Assembly (NCBI GenBank): GCA_016648135.1
Contig: JADDOH010014730.1
Location: 1 to 64,000 of the forward strand
From: Agrypnia vestita
Taxonomy: Eukaryota; Arthropoda; Insecta; Trichoptera; Phryganeidae
Direction of reading: 5' to 3'
Length of the DNA stretch: 64,000 nucleotides
Shown here: positions 54,885 through 64,000 of the stretch, piece by piece
Layout: each line of letters opens with the position of its first letter
How positions within the stretch are numbered: position 1 is the stretch's first letter
The notes under the pieces: model-generated
Told to the model about the DNA's origin: nothing
What the model saw: the letters and a program-made list of their open reading frames with translations, nothing else
The model's database searches: none
Program-made: the position numbers and the translations under genes

Positions 54885-56565
54885 TTCAAATATTTTTAAA
54901 AGTATTCTAAAAAAACACATCAAAAAGTATTTTCAGGTCAAATATCATGCAAAACATGAATGGCTATGCATAAAATGCAAATAAAGGTTAAATATGATAG
55001 TTTTCGGTACCTACTCCCCTTGATGTCATAAGATGGAGAAATATTGTAACAATCAAGCGCAAAATGGACTTGCTCACTTTAAGACTGCTCTGGTTGTACT
55101 GAAGCTGCTCGCTGTCGATTGCTAATGAGTCCCGAACGAAGCCGTTAGATTTTTTTCGACACATGCCTAGCGCTAGGAGTGCGTAGAACAGGATGGCTCT
55201 CATAACCCGCCGGCTCTTATTATCCTTTCTTCTCTATTCTCTTTATTTTATTCTTTTTTTTTTTTTTCTTCATTCTCCCATATTCTTTATTTTCCCTTTA
55301 TCCCATACCTTTATTCTCCCCTACCCATTCAAGTGAATTAATAAATAGGAATTCGTTGTATTTTATAATTTTTTCTCAGGCATTTTCGAAACTGGAAAAA
55401 ATTAAATAGTTGAATTATAACCGTTCATTGACGTGTTGACTATTCTATTGATTGTGTTATGAGATGTCACTAAAATTATTAACCGACTCACAAATGTCAC
55501 ATTTTTTGTTTAAACAGATAAAGTTGTTTCGAATAAATTATCTTTCTCACAACGGTAATCGAGATATTGTTTTGGTTATGGGGAAGGAACCATATTGTTA
55601 ACGACATTGTTGAAAAGTGGACCAATCAGGAAGCAATAAAACGTTTAATGCTTCCATTAGAAGCTAAACTAATGGAGGGTTCACAATCCACAAATGTCGT
55701 CCCACCTGGGATGCTGCCCAATTAACGGAATGTAAATGAGTCTTTATTATATTCTGGGACAAAGGATTTTTCGGCGCTCTGGGAATTATCCAGAAATATC
55801 GTTTAGTAAAAAAAGTAATATATTTTTTTAAAGAACAGATATTGGATTGTGATACATCAGACACCTCCTATTGCTACCTAGTATGCACATTCATTTTTAG
55901 TTTTTTGGTGGGTTGGTACCAGATTTTAAACAAAAATAAAAATGTGAATATTTTTCATATATTTTCACAATAAACACGATATTTATTTATTTTATTATAT
56001 ATTAAATATATTATTTTAGATGCAATTCATTTTAAATAAATTTAATAAAAATAAAACGAAAACACCTCCTAAATGAAGTTAATTTATTCATTACTTTTAT
56101 ATTTTTAATATTGGATACCTCTTTTATTGATATATTTATTATTGAAATGTATAAATAAAGCGTGTTTTACTAAATTACTTTGCTTTATTACATTTACTTT
56201 TACAGAATGCAGATAAAATAAATATAAATTATGTAAATTGCTATAAACTTGGGCAGTCCGTACCTTCATTAAAAATTTAGTATTTATTGCCGATAAAGTG
56301 TGTAATTTAAGGGTTTCATGAAATACCCAGGTAATCATACAAATATACGGGACATTTATCTAGAAACACAAGATAATCTAGAGAGAGTTAAATAAAGGGA
56401 TAATAAATATATGTGTGCATTAATTACTTAGCGCTATGAAATAGTAATTGAAATACTGTAAATTTTTTAGAATGATTAAAATCTAATTAGATTACCTATG
56501 GCGTAGGTACATAATATATTGAACATCACAAAAAATATTTTTTAAAAAATTCCAATAATTGTGAG
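54885..56565. other. Gene-free stretch
   Basis: A pyrimidine-rich tract (TTCTTTTTTTT... at 55250-55330) and AT-rich unique DNA. The 71-codon frame at 55203-54988 and the 66-codon frame at 55864-55664 (minus) are unrecognised. Confidence 0.35.
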
Positions 56566-56569
56566 TAAT

Positions 56570-56765
56570 CAATAACTTCAGCAATAATATTTACAAATAA
56601 TTTTAAAAAAAATTTAGAAAACAAAAAACCAAATTCATTTTGATATTTTGATATATATATATAACACCCTGACGATGGAAAGGTTTTTCCGAAACATGTA
56701 GGTTTAATTAATCAAATAATATAAGTAGATACATACAAATAATACAATCAATTGAAAAAAAAAAC
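56570..56765 (+). repeat. Hammerhead-bearing repeat, same subfamily as 43.2-43.4 kb
   Basis: AACTTCAGCAATAATATTTA, AATTCATTTTGATATTTTGA and TTAATTAATCAAATAATATA match the insertion at 43200-43412 in the same order and strand, with the hammerhead in the same position. Confidence 0.72.
56664..56705 (+). ncRNA. Hammerhead ribozyme motif
   Basis: ACACC, CTGACGA (56669-56675), T, helix II GGAAA/TTTCC (loop GGTT), GAAA (56691-56694), ACATGT, A (triplet GTA), GGTTT. Helix I pairs ACACC with GGTTT at four of five positions. Core intact. Confidence 0.75.
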
Positions 56766-56769
56766 GAAT

Positions 56770-59700
56770 CATAGATTTATAAATACATAAGGTAAATTAT
56801 ATGTATTTATAAATCTATGTTATGTTCATTTACCTGTTTATTTATTATCTGTTTCTTAGACTCATTACTAAGTTTATTTATGTTCATATAAAATTATTAT
56901 CTTTAATAAATATTTTATCCTATGTAAATTATACCTATAACTAAATTTGCTATGAACTTATGCAAGAAAATGGAAAAGAAACGTGCCGAAAAGCTGTATA
57001 AGGCTTGGCACTATCTATAACGAAAGAAAATATGTGTAAATTTACTTAATAAAAAAAAAAGTTTAATGGTTTGATAAACTAATGGATAGTAAGAATCGCA
57101 GTAAATGTGTATTCTATTTTTATATTAATTAATAACAGGCAAAGAGGCCCAACTACAGTAATGATACATATCACAAAACTCAGTGCTGAGAAAATATTTA
57201 TCATTGATGAATTATGACCACACCGGAATCGAACACAGGACGTATCAGAAATGGAAAATATAAATTTTTTGCGAGGTTATCATTATATTTAACTTGTATT
57301 GAGATATATGAAGTGGAAGTTAAAAATGGAAGTTATCGTACTGAGTGTTCGAAGTTTTGCAATAAATAAGTCAGAAATATTGAAAAAAATGCAAAATCTG
57401 ATATTGCATGTCTCTATAACAATTGATATTAGGATATTGTTGCTTAAGTTAAGTACCTGCATCTGTTAAGTATTGTGGACTAGCTCTGTTACAGCCTTTA
57501 CTATAGTGAGTATATAACTAAGACTATACCTAATAAATACCCAATACTAGCCGTACAACTGTGAAAAATTAGGAGACAATAAAATAAATATAAATGCTTA
57601 ATAAAAATAAATATAAAAGCTTTAACCCGTCAAAAATGACGGAACATTGGTTCACGTCTCTTCTAAGCCATATTATATATTTATAGTATATTTTTGACGC
57701 TTAACGGAGAGGCGGCGGTAGCAACTTGAAAGAGAGGTAGAGACGATGCGATGCGAGTCCTGGCGATTATCCGTCAAACGTCAAAATACGAGTCCAACGC
57801 AACAATGACATTTTTTTCATAATTTTACATCAGGAAGTGGTAGGAGAAGAAATTAAGCTTTTTTATATAAGCTTTAAATACAGCATAAGTACCTACTTAT
57901 TTCATGTAATTTTAGTCGAACCGTGAGAGTTGTGAGGTTACTTTGCGATAGGTATTTCGGTAATCCGTTTGAAGCTCTGTCAGACCAGACCGCCTGAAAT
58001 CATTTTTCTACAGAGATCGCAGATATCGGACACCGCAAATAAAGGTATTTAATTTGAGAGAGATATGTAAAAATGTACAAGTCTCCTTATTTGAGTACGA
58101 CGATCACCGAACACCGACGTACAAGTAAGTACCTATACCTACATCTCGTTTATTTTTTATTTTTATTTTCGTCTATTAAGTTTTGAGATATCAATTTTAA
58201 GATCCCAATTTGCTATTTTCGGAATTCGGCCGATATATTGATTAGTGTGTTGCTTTTATAGGGCGCATGTATAAGCATACAGGTGAGACTGTTAATCTCT
58301 TGTTTAGAAGATTTAGGGGTAATTGTTGTGTGTGTTATGTGTGTCAGATGGTGATTCTGCTTTGCTCACAACATGCAATGAGCAAAGAATAACGCGTTCA
58401 ACTTTCGAGATGTGTCTTTGAGAAAAGCGTTAACTCTTAAACGTTAACAATATACAGACACCATAATAATAATCATTCAATATTGCATACATACAGTATT
58501 ATTTTTCAAATATGCATTGTTTATAATTCTACAGGATCATCCTTCATTATAAAAATTAACTGGTTATTTCAGTTAATCTCTAGAAAATTACAAAATTTCC
58601 GATTTCAAGGACTGATCCTTAGAAGATAATGAATATATAAATATAAAACATTAACGTTACCCTTTTTGGTTGCCACACACCCAGCCACCAGAACAAAAGG
58701 CCAATTTCACAGGACTACCTTAATGATTCGATCTAAATTCAATACATTAAGACAATGATCCCAAATTGGATATAAAATACTTAATGTTATTCTCCTGCGC
58801 ACTCTAAGAGATTAACTAATCGGTTCCAAAGCTTTTAAATTACACTGAATAAAGAAACCCTTGTTACAAAGTGTAACGCTTCTCTCAATACTACGCATTC
58901 TCATTAAAAGAATTCGTCGAATTAGGCAAGTAAACAAAATAAGGTAACATAAAGAAAAGTCAGAGTATTTGAACAATACTGTGTTGATGATCACGTTATA
59001 AATGTATCCTTAATGCTAGGTGGTCTGTGCTTCACATTTTTATTGTTTATTCGGGTTATTTTTTGGGTACTAATGTATATTAAAAATACCCATACCTTTT
59101 TCTTTTAAGAGGCCACTGAATAAATAGCTTAATGAATTTTTGTGAATGATTTTGATTTTGAAATATTTCGCATTTATATTTCTGTAAACCTTAAACTTCA
59201 TACAAAATTAAGAGAAATTTTGAAATAATAATATAAAAAAAAAATCTCACAAAAATTTCACGAAAGTTCAGGTAAGCAAACTATAATATAAAAACACTCG
59301 ATCCTGCTTTCTCCAAATATCTAATATATATATAATATGGTAGTTTAAAAATATCCTCAATAATAATAATTTAGAATGTACGTCCGTAACTTCCTATCGA
59401 ACAGCTGATCTCATCCCATGATCTCAATAAAAATAAGTATAGTTTCAAAATTGTAATTAGATAAAATGAAAACATTGACTTTTTGCTTTTTTAATAAAAT
59501 ACTCTGATTTATTAGTTTTTTCAATAATTGGATTATTTTTTTTAATATTTCAGTTAAATGCAAATTAAAACTTATAAATGGACCCATCACTATATTGGAT
59601 ATGTCATTGGTATCAATAATTAATTAAAATATTTTTTTTTGCGACCATTTCGATCATTAACGCTACCAGATGACACAAATAATGATGAGCTATAATATAA

Positions 59701-61600
59701 TAATGAGGTATAAGAAGCGACAAAAACATAATTTTCTATTTAATAATATCCATCACTGATGTGTAATTATATGTAGATAGGGTTGTTTTCACAGCCTTAA
59801 CTATAGGTCAAAATGTATAATATAAGTGCGTCATTTTTGACGGATTGTTATTATATAATAAATAAAAAAATAAAAAATATTTATTGAAATTACCGGTACG
59901 AGAAAATTTATTTACTGGTGATTCGGTTTACCGAAAACCATGCCCTAGTTGTTATACATCATAAAAAATTTCAAAAATATATTAAGATATCGATTTTTAA
60001 ATTTATTCAACAACAAAAAAATGATGTAGAGATGCTTTTTTTTGGAAAAGTATTGACATTTTAATGATACTTTTTTCTACATGAAAAACCAGATGTGTGA
60101 TTCCAAAAATATCGCGTCTAAATATATATACCTACTATTGCCATTTCATCGAATCATATATAAATTGTTACTCTTTTTTAAACAGTTTTTAGTTCACCAT
60201 TCACTGGATTCTAAATCACTTTATATGATGAATATTATTAGTAAGAAGATGAAACATATGGCATTATTTTTAAAAATTAAATATCTAGTTAAATATAAGG
60301 CTACAAGTGGATGCTTGCCCTAGTTGTTATACATTAAAATGTATTTTAAAAATATGTTAAGATATCGATTTTTAAATTTTTTCAAATAATTTAAAAACTT
60401 GCTTTGTGTACGTGGCGCTTTTTGTCGTAGCGTCTTCATTCGCCCTTTAAACGAATGAAGATAAATATACAAGCCCACTAAACGACACAGCAGTTGACAG
60501 ATAATAACGGCTACCTGAATTATAGCCACCCGCAGCAGATAAGAGCCCCGGAGTGGACTAGGCCTGCGTACCTACCTTTAAATTATCACCTCGTTAACCA
60601 ACCGGTGGCTATATCCATTAAGGAGACATTTCAACTATTCACCTACCATCGACACAGCCGGAGACACCCGTGATATACATCCGCTTCCAATACACAGGCG
60701 CGTAATACGTCTTCTGAGGAATTCATTATACAGTGGTCTTCCCATGTATAATTCATTATTTTCATTCAAATATCTACTGTACCTTAAACAACTAAATCAA
60801 AAAAACTTTCTTTTATACGGTTTCTTTGTACACATTCGTTATCGATTTTTCATCATCTCACATGCTGTATCCAAATATTTTTTTCACTTTATTATGGCCT
60901 TCTCCAATCATGTGTTATTAGCCAGTACAAAAATATACAGTAAAAAAACAAAATAACATCGATTAACAGTACCTAATAATAAGTTTATGAATACTTACTT
61001 ATACTACTACTTTGAGTATAAATAAATGATACATAAAAAATGTTTACACACATATTTAAATAACAACGATTTAAAAAAAAAAACAAAATACAACATTTAA
61101 ATTTAAAAACATAAAAAACAATTAGTAAATAAATACCAACAATAATAAAAATAAAACAATGTAGCATTTCAATTAATTTACTTACTACGCAATAATTTAA
61201 CATAAATAAATAAAATTGTGAAAATAAATATATACGAATTATTTTCCACATTTCTCTTATTTAGAAACCAATCAAGTATCCAAATATTAAATACGTTGTT
61301 TTAAAGTTTAGAGCAAATTTTCGAACGGCAAGTTTTTCAGCTGTTTTTGTGGCTCTATTTTGTGAGTGACCTGATTATTAATTTAATATGAGTGAAGTTA
61401 TTATTAATTTTAATCGAAATAATGAACGAATCGTGTTGAAAATTATGTGTGTTTTATAATGTATAGTCATGCACTTGAATATTGAAAGTTTCAGAGTTGA
61501 AGCTAGTCGCGAAGTTTGTGAAAAATCGACTTCAAGATTCCACAACAAACAAGAGACAAAGAGAGTTAAATAAAAGTATGTAAAAATTTATTTTTATTTC
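56770..61600. other. Long gene-free stretch
   Basis: Nearly 5 kb with no recognised gene or transposon besides the SINE relic at 57.1-57.3 kb and the short repeat at 57.47 kb. GC-richer parts lie at 57700-57790 and 60400-60720. A ~70-bp direct repeat (CCCTAGTTGTTATACAT with AAGATATCGATTTTTAAATT) occurs at 59942-60010 and 60317-60385. GTCAAAAATGACG-type words occur at 57630 and 59850. Confidence 0.4.
57120..57260 (-). repeat. SINE-like relic with B box
   Basis: On the minus strand GTGTTCGATTCCGGTGTGGT is a B-box-type phrase, followed by a body containing GAGTTTTGTGATATGTATCA. It is distinct from families 1 and 2. Confidence 0.45.
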
Positions 61601-61670
61601 AATAATTTACTAGCTGTGCCCGCGCGTCTTCGCACGCATATTTTTTTAGTACACTGTTTGGATCGTCATA

Positions 61671-61749
61671 GAACTTTCGCGAACCTTCTAGAACATTCTC
61701 CTTCCAGAACTTTCAAGAAATTTATCGAATGTACAGGAACCTTCTAGAC
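61671..61749. promoter_or_regulatory. Heat-shock-element array 1
   Basis: Alternating GAA and TTC at exact 5-bp steps: 61671, 61676, 61681, 61686, 61691 and 61696 (six perfect units). After a one-base phase shift they continue at 61702, 61707, 61712, 61717, 61727, 61737 and 61742, with two units imperfect. Three perfect units suffice for a heat-shock-factor site, so this could bind several trimers. Confidence 0.7.
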
Positions 61750-61787
61750 ACACTGACACATTCCGCCGCTCAGTTTAAAAGCATACA

Positions 61788-61861
61788 GAACTTTCGGGAA
61801 TTTTCTAGAACCTTCTCCTTCCAGAACTTTCTAGAGTAGGTTTTTCCGGAACCTTCTAGAC
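61788..61861. promoter_or_regulatory. Heat-shock-element array 2
   Basis: GAA/TTC units at 61788, 61793, 61798, 61803, 61808 and 61813 (six perfect steps), then 61819, 61824, 61829, 61844, 61849 and 61854. Both arrays share CCTTCTCCTTCCAGAACTTT-like sequence, so array 2 is partly a duplicate of array 1. Confidence 0.7.
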
Positions 61862-62100
61862 TCACCGACACAGTCGGCGCGCCTATTTTGAAACAATTTG
61901 AGGCATTTGCGGCCTTTCCATAACAAAACAATTTGCTTGAACGCACATTTTTATCACCCACTCCCACCCACGCACAGCCACCCCCAACCAAACTCGCATA
62001 TTTTAGATGTGACACCAAGGGCTATCCACCACCATAACCACCGGTGGGTGGTTGTGGCTGCTGGCTGGAGAAAACTTGACGGGTAGGGAAATACGGGTTT

Positions 62101-62103
<3 letters not shown>

Positions 62104-62157
<54 letters not shown>

Positions 62158-62160
62158 CTA
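62104..62160. repeat. (TA)n microsatellite
   Basis: About 55 bp of TA repeats with one TATTA interruption. Confidence 0.95.
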
Positions 62161-62243
62161 TACACATATAATTTATAAAATAATAAATAAATGAAATAAA
62201 GAGAAATACACAAATATCAAATAATAAAACTGAAAAATTAAAT

Positions 62244-62315
62244 GCTGGAACCTGGACACGAACCACGAACCTCTGTGTTTCGCGCACAGCGTGTTACCAA
62301 TTTCACTATCCCAGC
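62244..62315 (-). ncRNA. 72-nt tRNA-like sequence, copy A
   Basis: Minus strand: acceptor GCTGGGA/TTCCAGC (7 pairs, one G:T), T8, D arm GTG/CAC with G18G19, anticodon stem CTGTG/CACAG (5 bp) with loop CGCGAAA, variable AGGTT, T arm about CGTGG/CCAGG with one mismatch. Length and spacing fit class I tRNA numbering exactly. G33 replaces the nearly universal T33 and position 34-36 reads CGA (Ser), yet Ser tRNAs have a long variable arm. This copy has GTTCGTG in the T loop, so it is a pseudogene. Confidence 0.7.
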
Positions 62316-62634
62316 GACTTAACTGGTCGTCAATATTTGATAGTTATATGTTTCCCATTGAATTATTAATTCACTTATTTATATTATTCCATTTTTATTC
62401 GGGAAGTAGTCGACTGTTTACGAGAATATCAAACGAAGCATGGACATCTTCTCGCTAGTCGATTTCCGAACAATGGAAGTATTCTTTGCTAAACTGCAAA
62501 TAGAGTACATATATATTATTAAACACATTTTTCATTTATTTAAGGAAACGAGTCCCGTAATATTTAATACGAAATAAATAAATGAAGTAAAGAGAAATAC
62601 ACAAATATCAAATAACAAAACTGAAAAATTAAAT

Positions 62635-62706
62635 GCTGGAACCTGGATTCGGACCACGGACCTCTGTGTTTCGCGCACAGCGTGTTACCAATTTCACTAT
62701 CCCAGC
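62635..62706 (-). ncRNA. 72-nt tRNA-like sequence, copy B
   Basis: Same fold as copy A: acceptor and anticodon stems fully paired, G18G19 present, loop CGCGAAA. The T loop reads TCCGAAT instead of TTCGAAT, from the change in GGATTCGGACC. Like copy A it lacks T33. Confidence 0.7.
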
Positions 62707-62872
62707 GACTTAACAAGTCGTCAATATTTGATAGTTATATGTTTCCCATTGAATTATTAATTCACTTATTTATATTATTCCATTTTTATTCGGGAAGTAG
62801 TCGACTGTTTACGAGAATATCAAACGAAGCTTTGACATCTTCTCGCTAGTCGATTTCCGAACAATGGAAGTA

Positions 62873-62955
62873 TTGACGACTTGTTAAGTCGCTGGGATAG
62901 TGAAATTGGTAACACGCTGTGCGCAAAACACAGAGGTCCGTGGTTCGAATCCAGT
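62873..62955 (+). repeat. Inverted third copy of the tRNA-like sequence, truncated
   Basis: TGACGACTTGTTAAGTCGCT leads into the tRNA-like sequence at 62891. It keeps A box TAGTGAAATTGG and a canonical B box GGTTCGAATCC, the best T arm of the three, but the 3' acceptor strand is replaced by TTAAATCAAG. Together with unit B it forms an inverted repeat of about 82 bp arms around about 150 bp. Confidence 0.75.
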
Positions 62956-62959
62956 TAAA

Positions 62960-63240
62960 TCAAGTTAAATATAGAACCACCAAGTGAATGTCGAAATACT
63001 AGACTGCAAGGAAACAAGCGTTCACTAATGTTTATAAGTTATAAGGGAAAGTTTATAAGTCATATTTTTGATGTAAAAAATCCCAAGGCGCACCTATTTT
63101 TCAATATTATGAACACCTCTAAAAAGGCATCAACATTGGTAATTCGATTATAAAATCGATAAGTTGAGTTCTCCAAGGGCTGCTCGTTTTTCTTATTCGT
63201 AAAAGACAATATCTAACGTACCTGCTCATCGCATATAAGT
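62960..63240. other. Gene-free stretch
   Basis: No recognised feature. Confidence 0.35.
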
Positions 63241-63245
63241 CTAAT

Positions 63246-63527
63246 ATATCGACGGCTCCTACGTATAATATCGTAACCCACAAATCGACGATTTCGAGTT
63301 TGTTGTGTATTTCATATATTTTTAATTATATCTTTAATTCCAAGAACGAAAAAATATTTTTATATATAAAATATTTTTTTTTTATAATAATGAAACGTTA
63401 TTTATTGCAAAATATATATTTTTCTTTCTTGGAATTAAAGATATAATTAAATACACATGTGTATACACAAAAAACTCAAAATCTTCGATTTGTGGGTTAC
63501 GATATTATACGTAGAAGCCGTCGATAT
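63246..63527. repeat. Large fold-back element, arms about 105 bp
   Basis: The left arm from ATATCGACGGCTCCTACGTA and the right arm ending TACGTAGAAGCCGTCGATAT pair over about 105 bp, including CGTAACCCACAAATCGA and TTAATTATATCTTTAATTCC. The loop of about 75 bp is almost pure A/T. No coding sequence. Structurally a MITE or fold-back; no second copy in this window. Confidence 0.82.
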
Positions 63528-63529
63528 GT

Positions 63530-64000
63530 TTCACATCAGTCTTTCTGAAAAACGATGTCTATCTATATGAATAAATTAATATACTCATTGTGTTTTTAAT
63601 AAAATCAAATGACAAGTCAGGACAAAGTGAAAACTTTTTGTATCCACCATATTTGTACTCTGAGATCTTGTTTCAAAATCTCTTTGATATACCTTTGAAT
63701 TTCTTAGACGTATTGATCGATGAAATAAGTCTTCTAAAAATATTTTTTCACGCAAATTGTCAAATACGTGTCTACGTCACAGACCTTGGAACAAAGGTTT
63801 TCAAATAAAATAAAGGTGTTTATTTTGGTATAATATTTTACATTTTATATTTCTCACATTTTGGGAAAAGGTATAAATATAATACACAAAAGTAATACAG
63901 AGCGTTTCATAGACAATATTTTTATTCAATTTTGAATAGAAAATATTCTTTAAAAACGAACGTTAGACTATTATGAAAGTAGTTTCTATTGCATATTAAT
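63530..64000. other. Gene-free AT-rich end of window
   Basis: The 72-codon frame at 63590-63808 is unrecognised. TTTTATTCAATTTTGAATAG then AAAATATTCTTT near 63920 resembles 1380-1410, hinting at a dispersed repeat. Confidence 0.35.

Larger units (their letters stand above)
61610..61910 (+). repeat. Dispersed-repeat-like sequence carrying heat-shock-element arrays
   Basis: Starts ACTAGCTGTGCCCGCGCGTC, a phrase resembling a common insect repeat start (CTAGCTGTGCCCGCG). It contains two heat-shock-element arrays and ends in a GC-rich part (GACACAGTCGGCGCGCCTAT). No frame. Confidence 0.6.
62178..62874. repeat. Direct duplication of an approximately 300-bp unit carrying a tRNA-like sequence
   Basis: Unit A (about 62180-62483) and unit B (about 62572-62874) are nearly identical from AATAAATGAA.TAAAGAGAAA through AACAATGGAAGTATT. 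They differ at a handful of bases (GGTCG/AAGTCG, GCATGG/GCTTTG). About 90 bp separates them. Unit B is followed at once by an inverted copy of its own left part. Confidence 0.88.

Noticed and set aside
1..64000. Host protein-coding gene or exon
   Set aside because: No frame outside transposons shows a recognised domain. Short exons bounded by splice sites cannot be excluded without transcripts or a protein alignment.

Overview
This window is AT-rich (clearly above 60% A+T by eye) animal DNA, most likely from an arthropod and probably an insect. The reasons are mariner transposons, tRNA-headed SINEs, RTE/CR1-like LINE tails and Penelope-like retroelement debris in long non-coding stretches. 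Frequent GTAGGTACCTA-type words would suit Lepidoptera or Hemiptera, but I cannot fix the order. I see no convincing host exon. Almost everything recognisable is mobile-element sequence or unique, slightly GC-richer islands that could be regulatory DNA. The strand and neighbour logic of a bacterial operon does not apply here.

Layout. 0-8 kb: a broken mariner on the minus strand (3848-5134), SINEs and a dispersed repeat. 9-13 kb: a GC-rich island, a LINE reverse-transcriptase relic, and the tail of a Penelope-like element (PLE) with a hammerhead ribozyme motif. 13-24 kb: long-TIR repeats, two more hammerheads, SINEs and a GC-rich unique block (22.8-23.35 kb). 24.8-26.1 kb: a mariner with an intact 339-codon transposase, the only complete gene in the window. 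27-36 kb: three LINE tails, a recent 0.4-kb tandem duplication, and a paired hammerhead repeat with a (GTCA)9 expansion inside one copy. 36-49 kb: dispersed repeats, a third and degenerate mariner, an RTE tail, and further hammerheads including a facing pair in which every helix is intact (47.58-47.72 kb). 49-57 kb: a GC-rich island with ETS-like sites, nested palindromes, a 0.6-kb long-TIR element, another hammerhead pair, and a pogo/Tigger-like transposase relic. 57-64 kb: mostly unique AT-rich DNA, then an array of heat-shock-element pentamers (61.67-61.86 kb), three copies of a 72-nt tRNA-like sequence in a duplicated and inverted block, and a large fold-back at 63.25-63.53 kb.

The main result is a set of about fifteen hammerhead-ribozyme-like motifs (CTGANGA, helix II, GAAA, minimal palindromic helix III, cleavage triplet, helix I), on both strands and at different stages of decay. 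One lies just after a PLE C-terminal coding relic. Two facing pairs lie about 70 nt before a short in-frame start shared by both loci, so both ends of a PLE family are represented. In every clear copy there is one extra nucleotide (U or A) between CTGANGA and helix II. Minimal-helix-III hammerheads linked to PLEs are a known class. Their density, paired arrangement and graded decay here are what deserve a second look.
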